From Stramenopiles sp. TOSAG23-3 (taxonomy: Eukaryota > Sar): a DNA stretch of 19,392 bases. Shown in pieces: positions 7,919-15,708 of the stretch. Every line of letters starts with the position of its first letter. The stretch's first letter is position 1. A model generated the notes under the pieces. It had not been told where the DNA came from. It worked only from the letters and a program-made list of their open reading frames with translations, and ran no database searches. Where the stretch lies: assembly GCA_900128585.1 (NCBI GenBank), contig LT642402.1, positions 1 to 19,392 on the forward strand, read 5' to 3'. Both the position numbers and the translations under genes were made by a program.

Positions 7919-10900
7919 ATGGCTGGAAAAGCGAAGAACCCGATGGAGCCAACGACAGCGGTGACCCACCACTATATGTTCGGTTTGGAGGTCGACGTGT
8001 CGCCCTCCATTTTGTATTTAGACGAAGGAAATGTTGTACACCCAGTAGGTCATAATGTTGCAATTTTTAACGTCGAGAACAGGCGCCAGAAACTAATCCA
8101 TGGGATGCCGTGGGACGGGACCGGGGTCCGAGGTATCACCGCAATGGCCATGCCACCGCGGCGAAACGCCATTGTTATTGCCGAACGCGGCGAGCGCGCG
8201 TTGCTTCACATTTACGACACCCAATTTTTCCGGAAAAAAAAGACCCTCGTGACGTCCGAAGTCCTCAGCAATGAGTATGTGTCCGTGTCGTTCTCGGACA
8301 ACAAGACGATCATTTCACAAGGTGGTGCGCCCGACTGGACGCTCGTGCTCTGGGCGTACGACAAGGGGAAAGTCCTCGCGCTGGCCAAGGTGTCGAACGC
8401 GCAGAACTCGCCGATTTACCACGTCAGTTTTTGCCCAGAAGACCCCAGCATGGTCCTTGTCACCGGTGACACAATCATCAAGTTCTTCAGGGTTCAGGAC
8501 GGTGCATTCAAGCCCGTGAACCCGAACCTTAGCAAACGGGAACCACAGAACTATCTGTCGCACAGCTGGCTCCCAGACGATCAGGCCATTGTCGCGACGG
8601 ACGACGCGCAGCTGCTGCTGTTCGAAAACGCAGAACTTCGAACGCAGTGGACGACGGGGGACGACGGGGGCGTCGTAAACTGCATCGTTGCGTACTCGAA
8701 GGGGTTCATCTGTGGGGGTGAGAACGGAGTCGTGCGAGTGTTTGAAAAGTCGGAAGATGGCAGGGAGCCGTACAAGCGCTCCACCACGTTAGAGATCGAC
8801 GACAACCGGTCCCAGATCAAGAGCATGGCGGTCAGCTTGAACGAGGAGACCCTCGTCATTACGACCCAGGACCGGCAAATATACGTCCTTCAGCTGTCCA
8901 ACTTGGACATTTTGAAAGGGGCGGACACGAACTTTGAACTCCTGGCGACCCCATTGCACGAGCCGAACTTGAGCGGCCGATCGATCATCACCGGGATGGA
9001 CGTTTGCGTGCGCAAGCCGCTCATGGCCACGTGTGCCGCGGACAAGTCCGTGCGAATCTGGAATTACGTCGACAAAACCATGGAGCTGATGCGGGTGTTT
9101 GAGGAGGATCCGTGCAGCGTAGCAATGCACCCGTCTGGTCTGCACATCCTCGTGGGTTTCACGGACAAGCTTCGCCTGATGAACCTTTTGATGGACGACA
9201 TTACCTCGATCAAAGAGTTCAGCATCAAAGCGTGCATCGAGTGCCGGTTCTCGAACGGGGGCGATTTGTTTGCCGCGGCGGCCGGGAACGCGATCAACGT
9301 GTACAATTTTTACACCTTTGCGTGCATTGCCCAGTTGCGGGGCCACAACCAAAAGGTCCTTACCATCAACTTTGACCCGATTGGCCAGGGCCTTCTCAGT
9401 GCAGGCATGGACGGCGGCGTTATATTTTGGGACTTGACGAAGGGCGTCCGAAGCGGCGAGCTTAGCCAGAAGGGGGTCGTGTACACCAGCGCGATTGTCG
9501 GGCCGAACAAGGAAGTCTTGGCGACGGGCACGGACAAACTAGTGAAATCGATCGAGTACGACACGGAGGGCGTGGGCTCTGTGGTGAAAGAATTAGAAAG
9601 CAATACCGCCCTTGGTCAAATATGCCTTTCGAACAGCGGGAAAACCCTGTTCGCTGGGGTCACTGACGGGGGTCGCCCCGGCGCCATGCGGGTGTACACT
9701 TACCCGATTACCGGGCATTTTGTCGAGTACCAGGCGCATGCTGGGCCCATCACCCGCGTTCGCATATCGAAGGACGACAAGTGGCTCTTCACGTGTGGCG
9801 AAGACGGGATGGTTGCCGTGTACAACGTGGCCGAGGCGGTCATCTCCAGCGATAAGAAAAAGTCTGGAGGCAAACAAAAGACAGACCACCTGAACTTTGC
9901 CGAGGAGATCTTGGTGACCAAGAGTGACCTGGAAGAGAAGCAGATTCGCATGAACGAGCTAACGTCCAAAGTGGAAGAGCTTACGCTTCACAACGAGTAC
10001 CAGCTTCGCCTTAAAGACATGAACTACGCGGAAAAAATCAAGGAAGTGACGGAAAAGTTTACCCAAGAGCTTGACGCGGATAAGCGCAAGTACAACCTGC
10101 TAATGGAAGAGAAGGACGACATGAAGCTGGAGTACGAGTACAAGATCAAGACCCTGCAATCTCGGCAAACGCGGGAGACGGAGGAGCTCGAGACGAACTA
10201 CCAGCACAAGGTCAAAGCCGAGGTCGATAGGTATGAAAAGCTGGTTCAAGAGCGCGACGAAATGAACCAGGAGTGGGACGACAAGAACGAAATGTTGATC
10301 GAAGCCCACCAAAAGTACATGGGGGAGCTCACGGAAGATTATGAGCAGAAGCTTCAGGAGGAAAGTGAGAACCAACAGCGCATCGACGAGGAGAAAGGCA
10401 ATATGATCAACTCCTTCGAAGAAAACAAGGGGAACGTGGAGGACGATGCAGATAGTGAAATTGAAGAGCTGAAGCGAAAGTACCAGGGAAAGTTAGCGGC
10501 GGAGAAAAACGCCACACTTCGCCTGAAGGGAGAGAACGGTTTGATGCGAAAAAAATTTAGCGCCCTCCAAAAGGATATCGAAGACCAACGGGATGAGCTC
10601 AAGTCCATGCTGGAGAAGCAGCAGCAGTTGTACGAAAAGATTAAGGGGTTAGAAAAGGACATTCAGGGTCACAAAAAGGAAATTAACGAGCGGGACGAAA
10701 CGATACAGGACAAGGAGAAGCGAATTTATGATTTGAAGAAGAAAAACCAAGAATTGGAGAAGTTCAAATTTGTGCTTGACTATAAGATTAAGGAGCTGAA
10801 GCGTCAAATCGAACCCCGGGAGAACGAAATTGCCGACATGGCCCAGCAAATCAAGGAAATGGACCAAGAGCTGGAGCAGTACCACAAAAGCAATGCGGCG

Positions 10901-11599
10901 CTAGACTTAATGATAGGAGAACTTCGTCTCAAAATGGAAGGCATGCAAGTGGAGCTCGACGAGCAGAAGAAGAAGTTGAAAGAAGCGGAGGACATAATTG
11001 CAGTCTTCTCCACGGACTTGCACGCTTTAAATTTAGACATCGACAACTACAAAAAGCTGAAAGGCGGCATCACAAAAATGTACAAAAAACACGTTCAAGA
11101 CGTAGGGCTAGTCGGCGGGAAAGAAGTTGGCACGGGCAGTGCTGCGGCGCAGCAAGAATTCAATCGCCAGAGGGAGTACTTGGAAAAGAGCGTAGAAAGC
11201 TTAAAGAGAAAGCTTGCGAAAGACATGGAACTTCACCGCGCGGACAACATGAGGCTGATGCGAGAGGGCGTGGTGCTGACGGCTGAAATCAACCAGTTGA
11301 GGAGGGAGCTGAAGGTTGCCAAGGCAATTCGCAGCAATCGCAACCCGGGCGGAAACCCGAACGCGCCGCAGTCCGATGAATCGATGGCTCCTTCGCCGCC
11401 GCCTGGAGGCCCAGCGCGGAATGGCGGGCGCGCTGGCATGATTGGATCGAGGGATTCTCAACGCGAGTTTGACATGCAAACCCAACAGCTTCATCGTTTG
11501 CGGGCTCATATTGCCAGGATAGAGGACAATTTAGGTGGTCCACAAGGAAACAAACCCCCAAAATTTGACCGATCCCAGTACGTTGGTGCAGCAAACTAA
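7919..11599 (+). CDS. CFAP57: CFAP57 (WDR65)-like cilia- and flagella-associated protein
   Basis: The 1226-aa product matches the architecture and length of CFAP57 (about 1250 aa in animals). Residues about 18-650 are WD-type repeats: it opens HHYMFGLEVDV, continues with a PVGHNVAIFNVENR block and GGAPDWTLVLWAYDKGK near residue 135, and later has WD-type strand ends such as SVRIWNY (about 375), GGVIFWDL (about 500) and MVAVYNV (about 630). Residues about 660-1140 form a long, highly charged coiled coil, followed by a Pro/Gly-rich linker and a short helical tail. In other flagellates this protein is an axonemal component, linked to inner dynein arms and needed for normal ciliary waveform. The start is well supported by a strong context (gccATGg). 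The gene has no intron across 3.7 kb. Its presence implies that the organism builds a motile flagellum at some stage. Confidence 0.93.
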   Translation: MAGKAKNPMEPTTAVTHHYMFGLEVDVSPSILYLDEGNVVHPVGHNVAIFNVENRRQKLIHGMPWDGTGVRGITAMAMPPRRNAIVIAERGERALLHIYDTQFFRKKKTLVTSEVLSNEYVSVSFSDNKTIISQGGAPDWTLVLWAYDKGKVLALAKVSNAQNSPIYHVSFCPEDPSMVLVTGDTIIKFFRVQDGAFKPVNPNLSKREPQNYLSHSWLPDDQAIVATDDAQLLLFENAELRTQWTTGDDGGVVNCIVAYSKGFICGGENGVVRVFEKSEDGREPYKRSTTLEIDDNRSQIKSMAVSLNEETLVITTQDRQIYVLQLSNLDILKGADTNFELLATPLHEPNLSGRSIITGMDVCVRKPLMATCAADKSVRIWNYVDKTMELMRVFEEDPCSVAMHPSGLHILVGFTDKLRLMNLLMDDITSIKEFSIKACIECRFSNGGDLFAAAAGNAINVYNFYTFACIAQLRGHNQKVLTINFDPIGQGLLSAGMDGGVIFWDLTKGVRSGELSQKGVVYTSAIVGPNKEVLATGTDKLVKSIEYDTEGVGSVVKELESNTALGQICLSNSGKTLFAGVTDGGRPGAMRVYTYPITGHFVEYQAHAGPITRVRISKDDKWLFTCGEDGMVAVYNVAEAVISSDKKKSGGKQKTDHLNFAEEILVTKSDLEEKQIRMNELTSKVEELTLHNEYQLRLKDMNYAEKIKEVTEKFTQELDADKRKYNLLMEEKDDMKLEYEYKIKTLQSRQTRETEELETNYQHKVKAEVDRYEKLVQERDEMNQEWDDKNEMLIEAHQKYMGELTEDYEQKLQEESENQQRIDEEKGNMINSFEENKGNVEDDADSEIEELKRKYQGKLAAEKNATLRLKGENGLMRKKFSALQKDIEDQRDELKSMLEKQQQLYEKIKGLEKDIQGHKKEINERDETIQDKEKRIYDLKKKNQELEKFKFVLDYKIKELKRQIEPRENEIADMAQQIKEMDQELEQYHKSNAALDLMIGELRLKMEGMQVELDEQKKKLKEAEDIIAVFSTDLHALNLDIDNYKKLKGGITKMYKKHVQDVGLVGGKEVGTGSAAAQQEFNRQREYLEKSVESLKRKLAKDMELHRADNMRLMREGVVLTAEINQLRRELKVAKAIRSNRNPGGNPNAPQSDESMAPSPPPGGPARNGGRAGMIGSRDSQREFDMQTQQLHRLRAHIARIEDNLGGPQGNKPPKFDRSQYVGAAN

Positions 11600-11835
11600 T
11601 GTTTTTATTTTTTTAAATAATTATTTTGTTATAAATAACAGCCAATTTTCTTGTTGTTTTTAATAATATGATACAAATTTTCAATTAATTTTCTTTTCGT
11701 AGTGTCTTGTGTACCGGTACCTACCTGATAATACCGGTACCTGTACGGGTGGTATATACCTGGTAATATATAAGTAAAAACTTTTGTTGTGTTGTATTTT
11801 TTCGCTTAAGCCGCACGCTTGAATAGAAAACCTTG
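11600..11835. other. Spacer with tandem TACCGGTACCT motifs
   Basis: This 236-base spacer separates the tandem CFAP57 and PH-protein genes. It begins with an AT-rich 3' flank, then holds two copies of taccggtacct at 11712-11722 and 11732-11742 (20-base period), each with a palindromic core. A C/G-containing stretch before 11836 is the likely promoter or 5' UTR. Confidence 0.7.
11712..11742. repeat. Tandem TACCGGTACCT palindromic repeat
   Basis: There are two exact copies of an 11-mer with a 20-base period. The first is part of the palindrome gtaccggtac. The core is shared with the palindrome at 2898-2913. Confidence 0.85.
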
Positions 11836-12987
11836 ATGACGGAAAGATTTATGCTTTGTGTACATCATACTAAAAAAAGAAAGATGTTTCCTGTTTTCAG
11901 AGCCCAAGAGAATTTCCGAACGGATCAAAGACTTGAACATAACGCCATGAAAAAGGTCGGTTCTGCCCTAATTGGCGGCGGAAGTCTCTCTGCTGCTTCA
12001 TTCAACGAAAATGAAGGCTGGCTGCTGATAAAGAAACGGAGCTCCAAGACTTTTCGGACGAACGCATGGAAGAAAAGGTATGTTAAGATAGATGAAGAAC
12101 AAAACTGTGTTTTGCTCTATAATTTTCCCAATGACGTGGGAGTACTGTCTCCTAAATACTCATTTCCGTTGACTATGGTAGGAGAAAATGAAGGAATAGT
12201 ATGTAAAGTATTTGTAGATGGAAAGTCGAAGAAACACTGTTTTACGCTCCAAAATAGCCTTGACCCATCGAAAAAAATTACTGCCGCAGCCTATAGCGAA
12301 GAAGAAGTCGGGCAATGGGTGGATGCGATAGAGCTTCTCTTGTCCGATAAACGAAGCAATGGCAACTCTGGAAAATTTCGTAGAAGCAGACCCGGTGGAC
12401 AACGGGAGGAAGCACGGGAAAAAACTGCCACCCACCCAGTTGTATGGCAGGACGTAGCAGTAGAGGAAGACGACCCTTTCCTTGATAAGTTTTTGGGGTC
12501 TGAGAAGAACATGCTCTCTGACCCGGAAACCGACCTTTCCAACCCCGGCGCCGACTCTGTCTGCTCCCTGGACCCTCTTGGGCTCTTGGGGAATGAAGGA
12601 AGCCAAGAAGTAAAGGTACGGAGAGAATTGATGAAGAAGATGTTTTATGCAAAACCATTTGATCCCAAGACGTACCTGGAAACGTTTTACCGCAATGCAA
12701 CGCGAAAGGATTTAGTTTCCGCGTTGAGAAGAATGAAAGACAATCAAGTGAACATTGACCAATCTGTAGCGAACATTGTGAACGAAAATTTTGTATCGGT
12801 TGTCTCTGTGAACGAGCTTGGGGACGAAATTTGTTCTGAAAGGCTCTTTGAAATGCCCGCAGCGAAGAAAAAATTAAGGGCCTACGAGCGTGAAAACTCG
12901 ACATTGGTGGGTGAACTCAATCAATTTGCGGAAGAAATGACGGGGCTGAACGAACTGACCGCCGCCCTTAAAAAAATAACCAGCTGA
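11836..12987 (+). CDS. PH-domain protein with exocyst/Vps51-like helical region, putative
   Basis: From the first ATG the product has 383 aa. Residues about 58-172 form a pleckstrin-homology domain: EGWLLIKKRS, then the WKKRYVKI strand, LLYN, a CFTLQN strand and a C-terminal helix with the invariant Trp (QWVDAIELLL). PH domains bind phosphoinositides or proteins at membranes. Residues 175-270 are acidic and probably disordered. Residues about 272-332 (FDPKTYLETFYRNATRKDL onward, then a Val/Asn-Glu-Asn-Phe segment) resemble the N-terminal helical motif of tether subunits such as Exo84, Sec3 or Vps51. This suggests a role in membrane tethering, but the protein is far shorter than those subunits. 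The first ATG has a weak context (T at -3); ATGs at 11884 and 11947 are alternatives, and a CAG at 11901 could even be an acceptor of an upstream intron. PH is confident; the second region is tentative. Confidence 0.7.
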   Translation: MTERFMLCVHHTKKRKMFPVFRAQENFRTDQRLEHNAMKKVGSALIGGGSLSAASFNENEGWLLIKKRSSKTFRTNAWKKRYVKIDEEQNCVLLYNFPNDVGVLSPKYSFPLTMVGENEGIVCKVFVDGKSKKHCFTLQNSLDPSKKITAAAYSEEEVGQWVDAIELLLSDKRSNGNSGKFRRSRPGGQREEAREKTATHPVVWQDVAVEEDDPFLDKFLGSEKNMLSDPETDLSNPGADSVCSLDPLGLLGNEGSQEVKVRRELMKKMFYAKPFDPKTYLETFYRNATRKDLVSALRRMKDNQVNIDQSVANIVNENFVSVVSVNELGDEICSERLFEMPAAKKKLRAYERENSTLVGELNQFAEEMTGLNELTAALKKITS

Positions 12988-13123
12988 TGTGAGTATTCCT
13001 TGCCGTATTTGTTTAAAAAGGTAAAAGACCGCAAGGTGGAAAACATGGACCTTCGAGGGTGCTGACGCTTCATGGTAACTATGCAATGATTTTAAGAGAC
13101 TATTTTTGACACATTCAATACTC

Positions 13124-13138
13124 AAGAGATATACTCTT
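13124..13138 (-). promoter_or_regulatory. Hairpin 3' of the four-TM gene
   Basis: The arms aagag and ctctt flank loop atata, 69 bases beyond the stop on the minus strand. Similar to the other short GAG/CTC hairpins. Confidence 0.3.
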
Positions 13139-13207
13139 AATTAAATTACGAAGCACAACACACGAGCGGCGCGCACACTTTCACCCTCTTCTCCCCGGTA
13201 TTCACCT

Positions 13208-13945
13208 TCAAATACCATCCTCGTCTTCAAAAAACTCCACGTCTGGTATTTCCCAATCTTTCTTATTATCGCAACACCCACGCATTTGAAGGGTTTTCCC
13301 GCTCGAAATTAGAATAAAAAATACGTAAAGGGTGTAACGAACCAGCAGCAAAGAGAACGAAAAAAGAGTGTCCCCTTCGGGACCACTGTTTACGCCAGGT
13401 ATGTCTGGCTCCAAAGCATAAACCAAGAGTGCGCACACGCACAAGACCATGACTGTAAACTGAAACCAATTTCCAACGCACTTCAGGTACTGCAGCGTGT
13501 TGCTGGCATTTTTGTGTCCTTGGCGGGATTCAGAGGCTGCTCTATCGACAAAAAAATAAGCCCTCCAGCCATCATAATTAATCTCCAAGATGACGTCCCC
13601 GACGACTGCAAAAGTGACGAATGTTTCTATCAAAAAAAATAAACGACTCCTTGGGTTGTGCCCTTTGTCTTGCACAACCCACGCCACTAGAAACGTAGTG
13701 AGCAACAGGACAAAAATATTAAATATAAAGTACCAGCGAGAATGCCGCACCTTGATGGCAAAGTTGTACTTTCGCAGCTCTGCATTCCTTGGGTGGTTGT
13801 GCCCCAAATGGGGATCCAAATGATGGCGCCCATCGCCATCTCGGGGGCCTCCATAGTGCCCAACAGATTTTTGCCCTGCCGCCGTGAACGGGGTCCTCTC
13901 GTCGACATACTCGTCCTCCCCTAATACCTCTCGTTTCCAATCCAT
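13208..13945 (-). CDS. Four-transmembrane protein, possibly voltage-sensor-like
   Basis: The 245-aa product has a hydrophilic N-terminus with a Gly/His-rich stretch (residues 25-55) and four hydrophobic helices: about 71-91, 102-121, 160-178 and 194-214. The arrangement resembles the S1-S4 module of the ion-channel superfamily. The second helix carries Glu107 and Asp117, and the fourth contains Arg203 with Lys217 and Arg222 following. Only one Arg lies inside the fourth helix, far fewer than in a functional voltage sensor such as Hv1, so gating is doubtful. The tail is acidic (FFEDEDGI). There is no pore loop. The protein probably resides in a cellular membrane, with channel-like, regulatory or unrelated function. 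The ATG has a good context (aaacATGg). It is convergent with the PH gene and divergent from the GTPase gene. Confidence 0.75.
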   Translation of the reverse strand: MDWKREVLGEDEYVDERTPFTAAGQKSVGHYGGPRDGDGRHHLDPHLGHNHPRNAELRKYNFAIKVRHSRWYFIFNIFVLLLTTFLVAWVVQDKGHNPRSRLFFLIETFVTFAVVGDVILEINYDGWRAYFFVDRAASESRQGHKNASNTLQYLKCVGNWFQFTVMVLCVCALLVYALEPDIPGVNSGPEGDTLFSFSLLLVRYTLYVFFILISSGKTLQMRGCCDNKKDWEIPDVEFFEDEDGI

Positions 13946-14138
13946 GTTTAGTTCCTACAAACGCTCATCCACGCTGAAACAATTACGTAATAAAGAAATA
14001 AAACACCTTCTATTTATATTCTAATAATATACAATGATATCAATCGTTTCTTTGATAACATTTTTTTCTCCATAGGAAGTGGATTTGATCCTCATTCTGC
14101 CGTTTGCTCAATCCTGGTGAAGGGACAGTCATCTAACG

Positions 14139-14139
<1 letters not shown>

Positions 14140-14171
<32 letters not shown>

Positions 14172-14190
14172 ATTATTATTATTTATTATT
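14140..14190. repeat. (ATA)n/(ATT)n inverted repeat
   Basis: A run of about seven ATA units is followed by a T-run and an ATT run. The two halves are complementary and could extrude a hairpin. This is typical AT trinucleotide microsatellite material. Confidence 0.85.
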
Positions 14191-14352
14191 AGCGAGCTAT
14201 TAATATTAGCTTCTTATTTTTTTTTATAATATGATGTGATGTTGTTGGATGATAATAATATGAAGAAGAAAGAAGGAAAAGTAAATTCGGTAGGGTTCCC
14301 CCGTACAGGTACATACGGTTAACTGCTATTACCCGTAGTACAGGTGACACGT

Positions 14353-14482
14353 AGAAGAAGAAGAAGAAGAAGAAGAAAGACGAAGAAAGAAGAAAGAAGA
14401 AGAAGAAGAAGAAGAAGAAGAAAGAAGAAGAAGAAAAAGAAGAAGAAGAAGAAGAAAGAAGAAGAAGAAGAAGAAGAAGAAG

Positions 14483-14512
<30 letters not shown>
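14353..14512. repeat. (GAA)n microsatellite
   Basis: About 160 bases of nearly pure GAA/GAAA repeat, purine on the + strand, about 400 bases upstream of the GTPase gene. The 3' half is the most uniform. Its length makes it prone to slippage, so assembled length may be inexact. Confidence 0.95.
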
Positions 14513-14513
<1 letters not shown>

Positions 14514-14907
14514 TGAGCAGTTATTTTTTTGCTGCTTGCTGTATCGATATTACATTAATATTATTATTATCGGCATCAGTTTTTTCAATCAGCCTCCCAA
14601 CACCCCAACCGTATTGCACTACACAACAACGAAGACAGTTGTTTTTAAATATAAAATAAAAAGAGAAGACCATCTCGTCAAGTAGTAAAAAATGAGCAAA
14701 CGAACCTTGGATTTCAATTGACATTTGTCTAAAGTAGGTTAACGTACCTGCTCAATGCTGCAAATTGCACTCCCATTTTTTTAAATTAAACAGTGCGTTG
14801 CTTACACAAACAAAACCGAGATAATACATCTATAAGTTGCGATAGCTCTAGAAGCCAAGCAGTTTCTTGATCAACCTTACGAACGACGCAGGTTTACCTA
14901 TTTCAAA

Positions 14908-15558
14908 ATGGCTGACGCGGATGAGGCTGACGGGGGCTACCACTTTTCTTTCAAAGTTGTCATATGTGGCGACAGTGGCGTTGGAAAATCTACTTTATTG
15001 GACGGAGAAGGGACATCCGCGTACGCGCGAGCAAGCGGTGATAATACAAGCGGGATAAACTTTCGCGTTAAATTTTATGAAGTGGAAGGGAAAACGTACC
15101 GTGTTCAATTTTGGGATTGCCCCGGTGCAGAAAGGTATTTGAACCTGACGGGGCGCTTTTGTGCAGGCTCCGCGGGGGCAATTTTAGTTTTTGACGTCAA
15201 CAATCGGGATACATTTGAAAATATAGAACGTTGGGCGCAAGAAGTGGACAAATTTGGAACCATGATAAAAGTCCTCGTAGCGAACAAGGTCGATCAGATG
15301 GACGGCACGAAGCGAGAAGTCGCAAAAGAGGAAATTGAAGAAGTAGGAGCTCGACTTGGAATGGACCATTTCGAAACCGCCGCGTTAAGCAGTCGAAACG
15401 TAAACGAAGTCTTTCAAAATGTTTTCACCCAAATAGTCGAAAACTTGCCAAAACCTCCCGAGCCCTCCCTTTTGCTGCGCAAGGGGGTGAAGTTAGGAGG
15501 GAAAATGCTGTCCGACCCGGAATTTAGGCAATCCCTGTTCAAGCGAGAGAACTCGTGA
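14908..15558 (+). CDS. Atypical Rab-like small GTPase lacking prenylation signal
   Basis: The 216-aa product is a Ras-superfamily GTPase, closest in style to Rab. The P-loop is GDSGVGKS (21-28), switch I has TSGINF (Thr47), G3 is WDCPGAERY (69-77), G4 is NKVD (126-129) and the G5 segment reads ETAALSS (156-162). Several catalytic positions are unusual. The switch II Gln (Gln61 in Ras) is Ala74, Thr-Ala before the Gly is Cys-Pro, and the SAK motif is AAL. Loss of that Gln normally lowers intrinsic and GAP-stimulated hydrolysis. The C-terminus ends SLFKRENS, with no cysteine, so it is not prenylated the usual way and must reach membranes by another route. Such unprenylated Rab-like proteins include the ciliary IFT22, IFT27 and RSG1 groups, but I see no specific match to any of them. 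The ATG context (aaaATGg) is strong. Cytosolic or peripheral membrane, traffic or ciliary role inferred. Confidence 0.85.
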   Translation: MADADEADGGYHFSFKVVICGDSGVGKSTLLDGEGTSAYARASGDNTSGINFRVKFYEVEGKTYRVQFWDCPGAERYLNLTGRFCAGSAGAILVFDVNNRDTFENIERWAQEVDKFGTMIKVLVANKVDQMDGTKREVAKEEIEEVGARLGMDHFETAALSSRNVNEVFQNVFTQIVENLPKPPEPSLLLRKGVKLGGKMLSDPEFRQSLFKRENS

Positions 15559-15708
15559 AAAGGCTTGCGCGGACCCGAGAAGAATTCTGGCGTGGGGGAG
15601 GGGTGTATATAAAACACACACTAGCGAAAAGATAATAAATACTTACTTCGTAAATGTGTTAAAATATGAATGATTTGTACTCAGCTCGTATCATACGAAG
15701 TTTTTTAT

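Larger units (their letters stand above)
13946..14907. other. AT-rich divergent spacer with trinucleotide repeats
   Basis: This 960-base spacer lies between divergent starts. It contains an ATA/ATT inverted-repeat tract (14140-14190), a short element with gtacaggt copies (about 14303 and 14339) and a small ccgta/tacgg hairpin, then the long GAA tract. The Lys/Glu-run frame across the tract is not a gene. No RNA gene was found. Confidence 0.75.

Noticed and set aside
11833-11835. TTG as the start of the PH protein
   Set aside because: This is a eukaryotic gene and an in-frame ATG follows immediately at 11836.
14344-14685. Open frame of Lys/Arg/Glu runs across the GAA tract
   Set aside because: It is the direct translation of a trinucleotide repeat, with no non-repetitive coding character.
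14908-15558. Assignment of the GTPase to IFT27 or IFT22
   Set aside because: Motif spellings do not match either family closely enough from memory; left as Rab-like.
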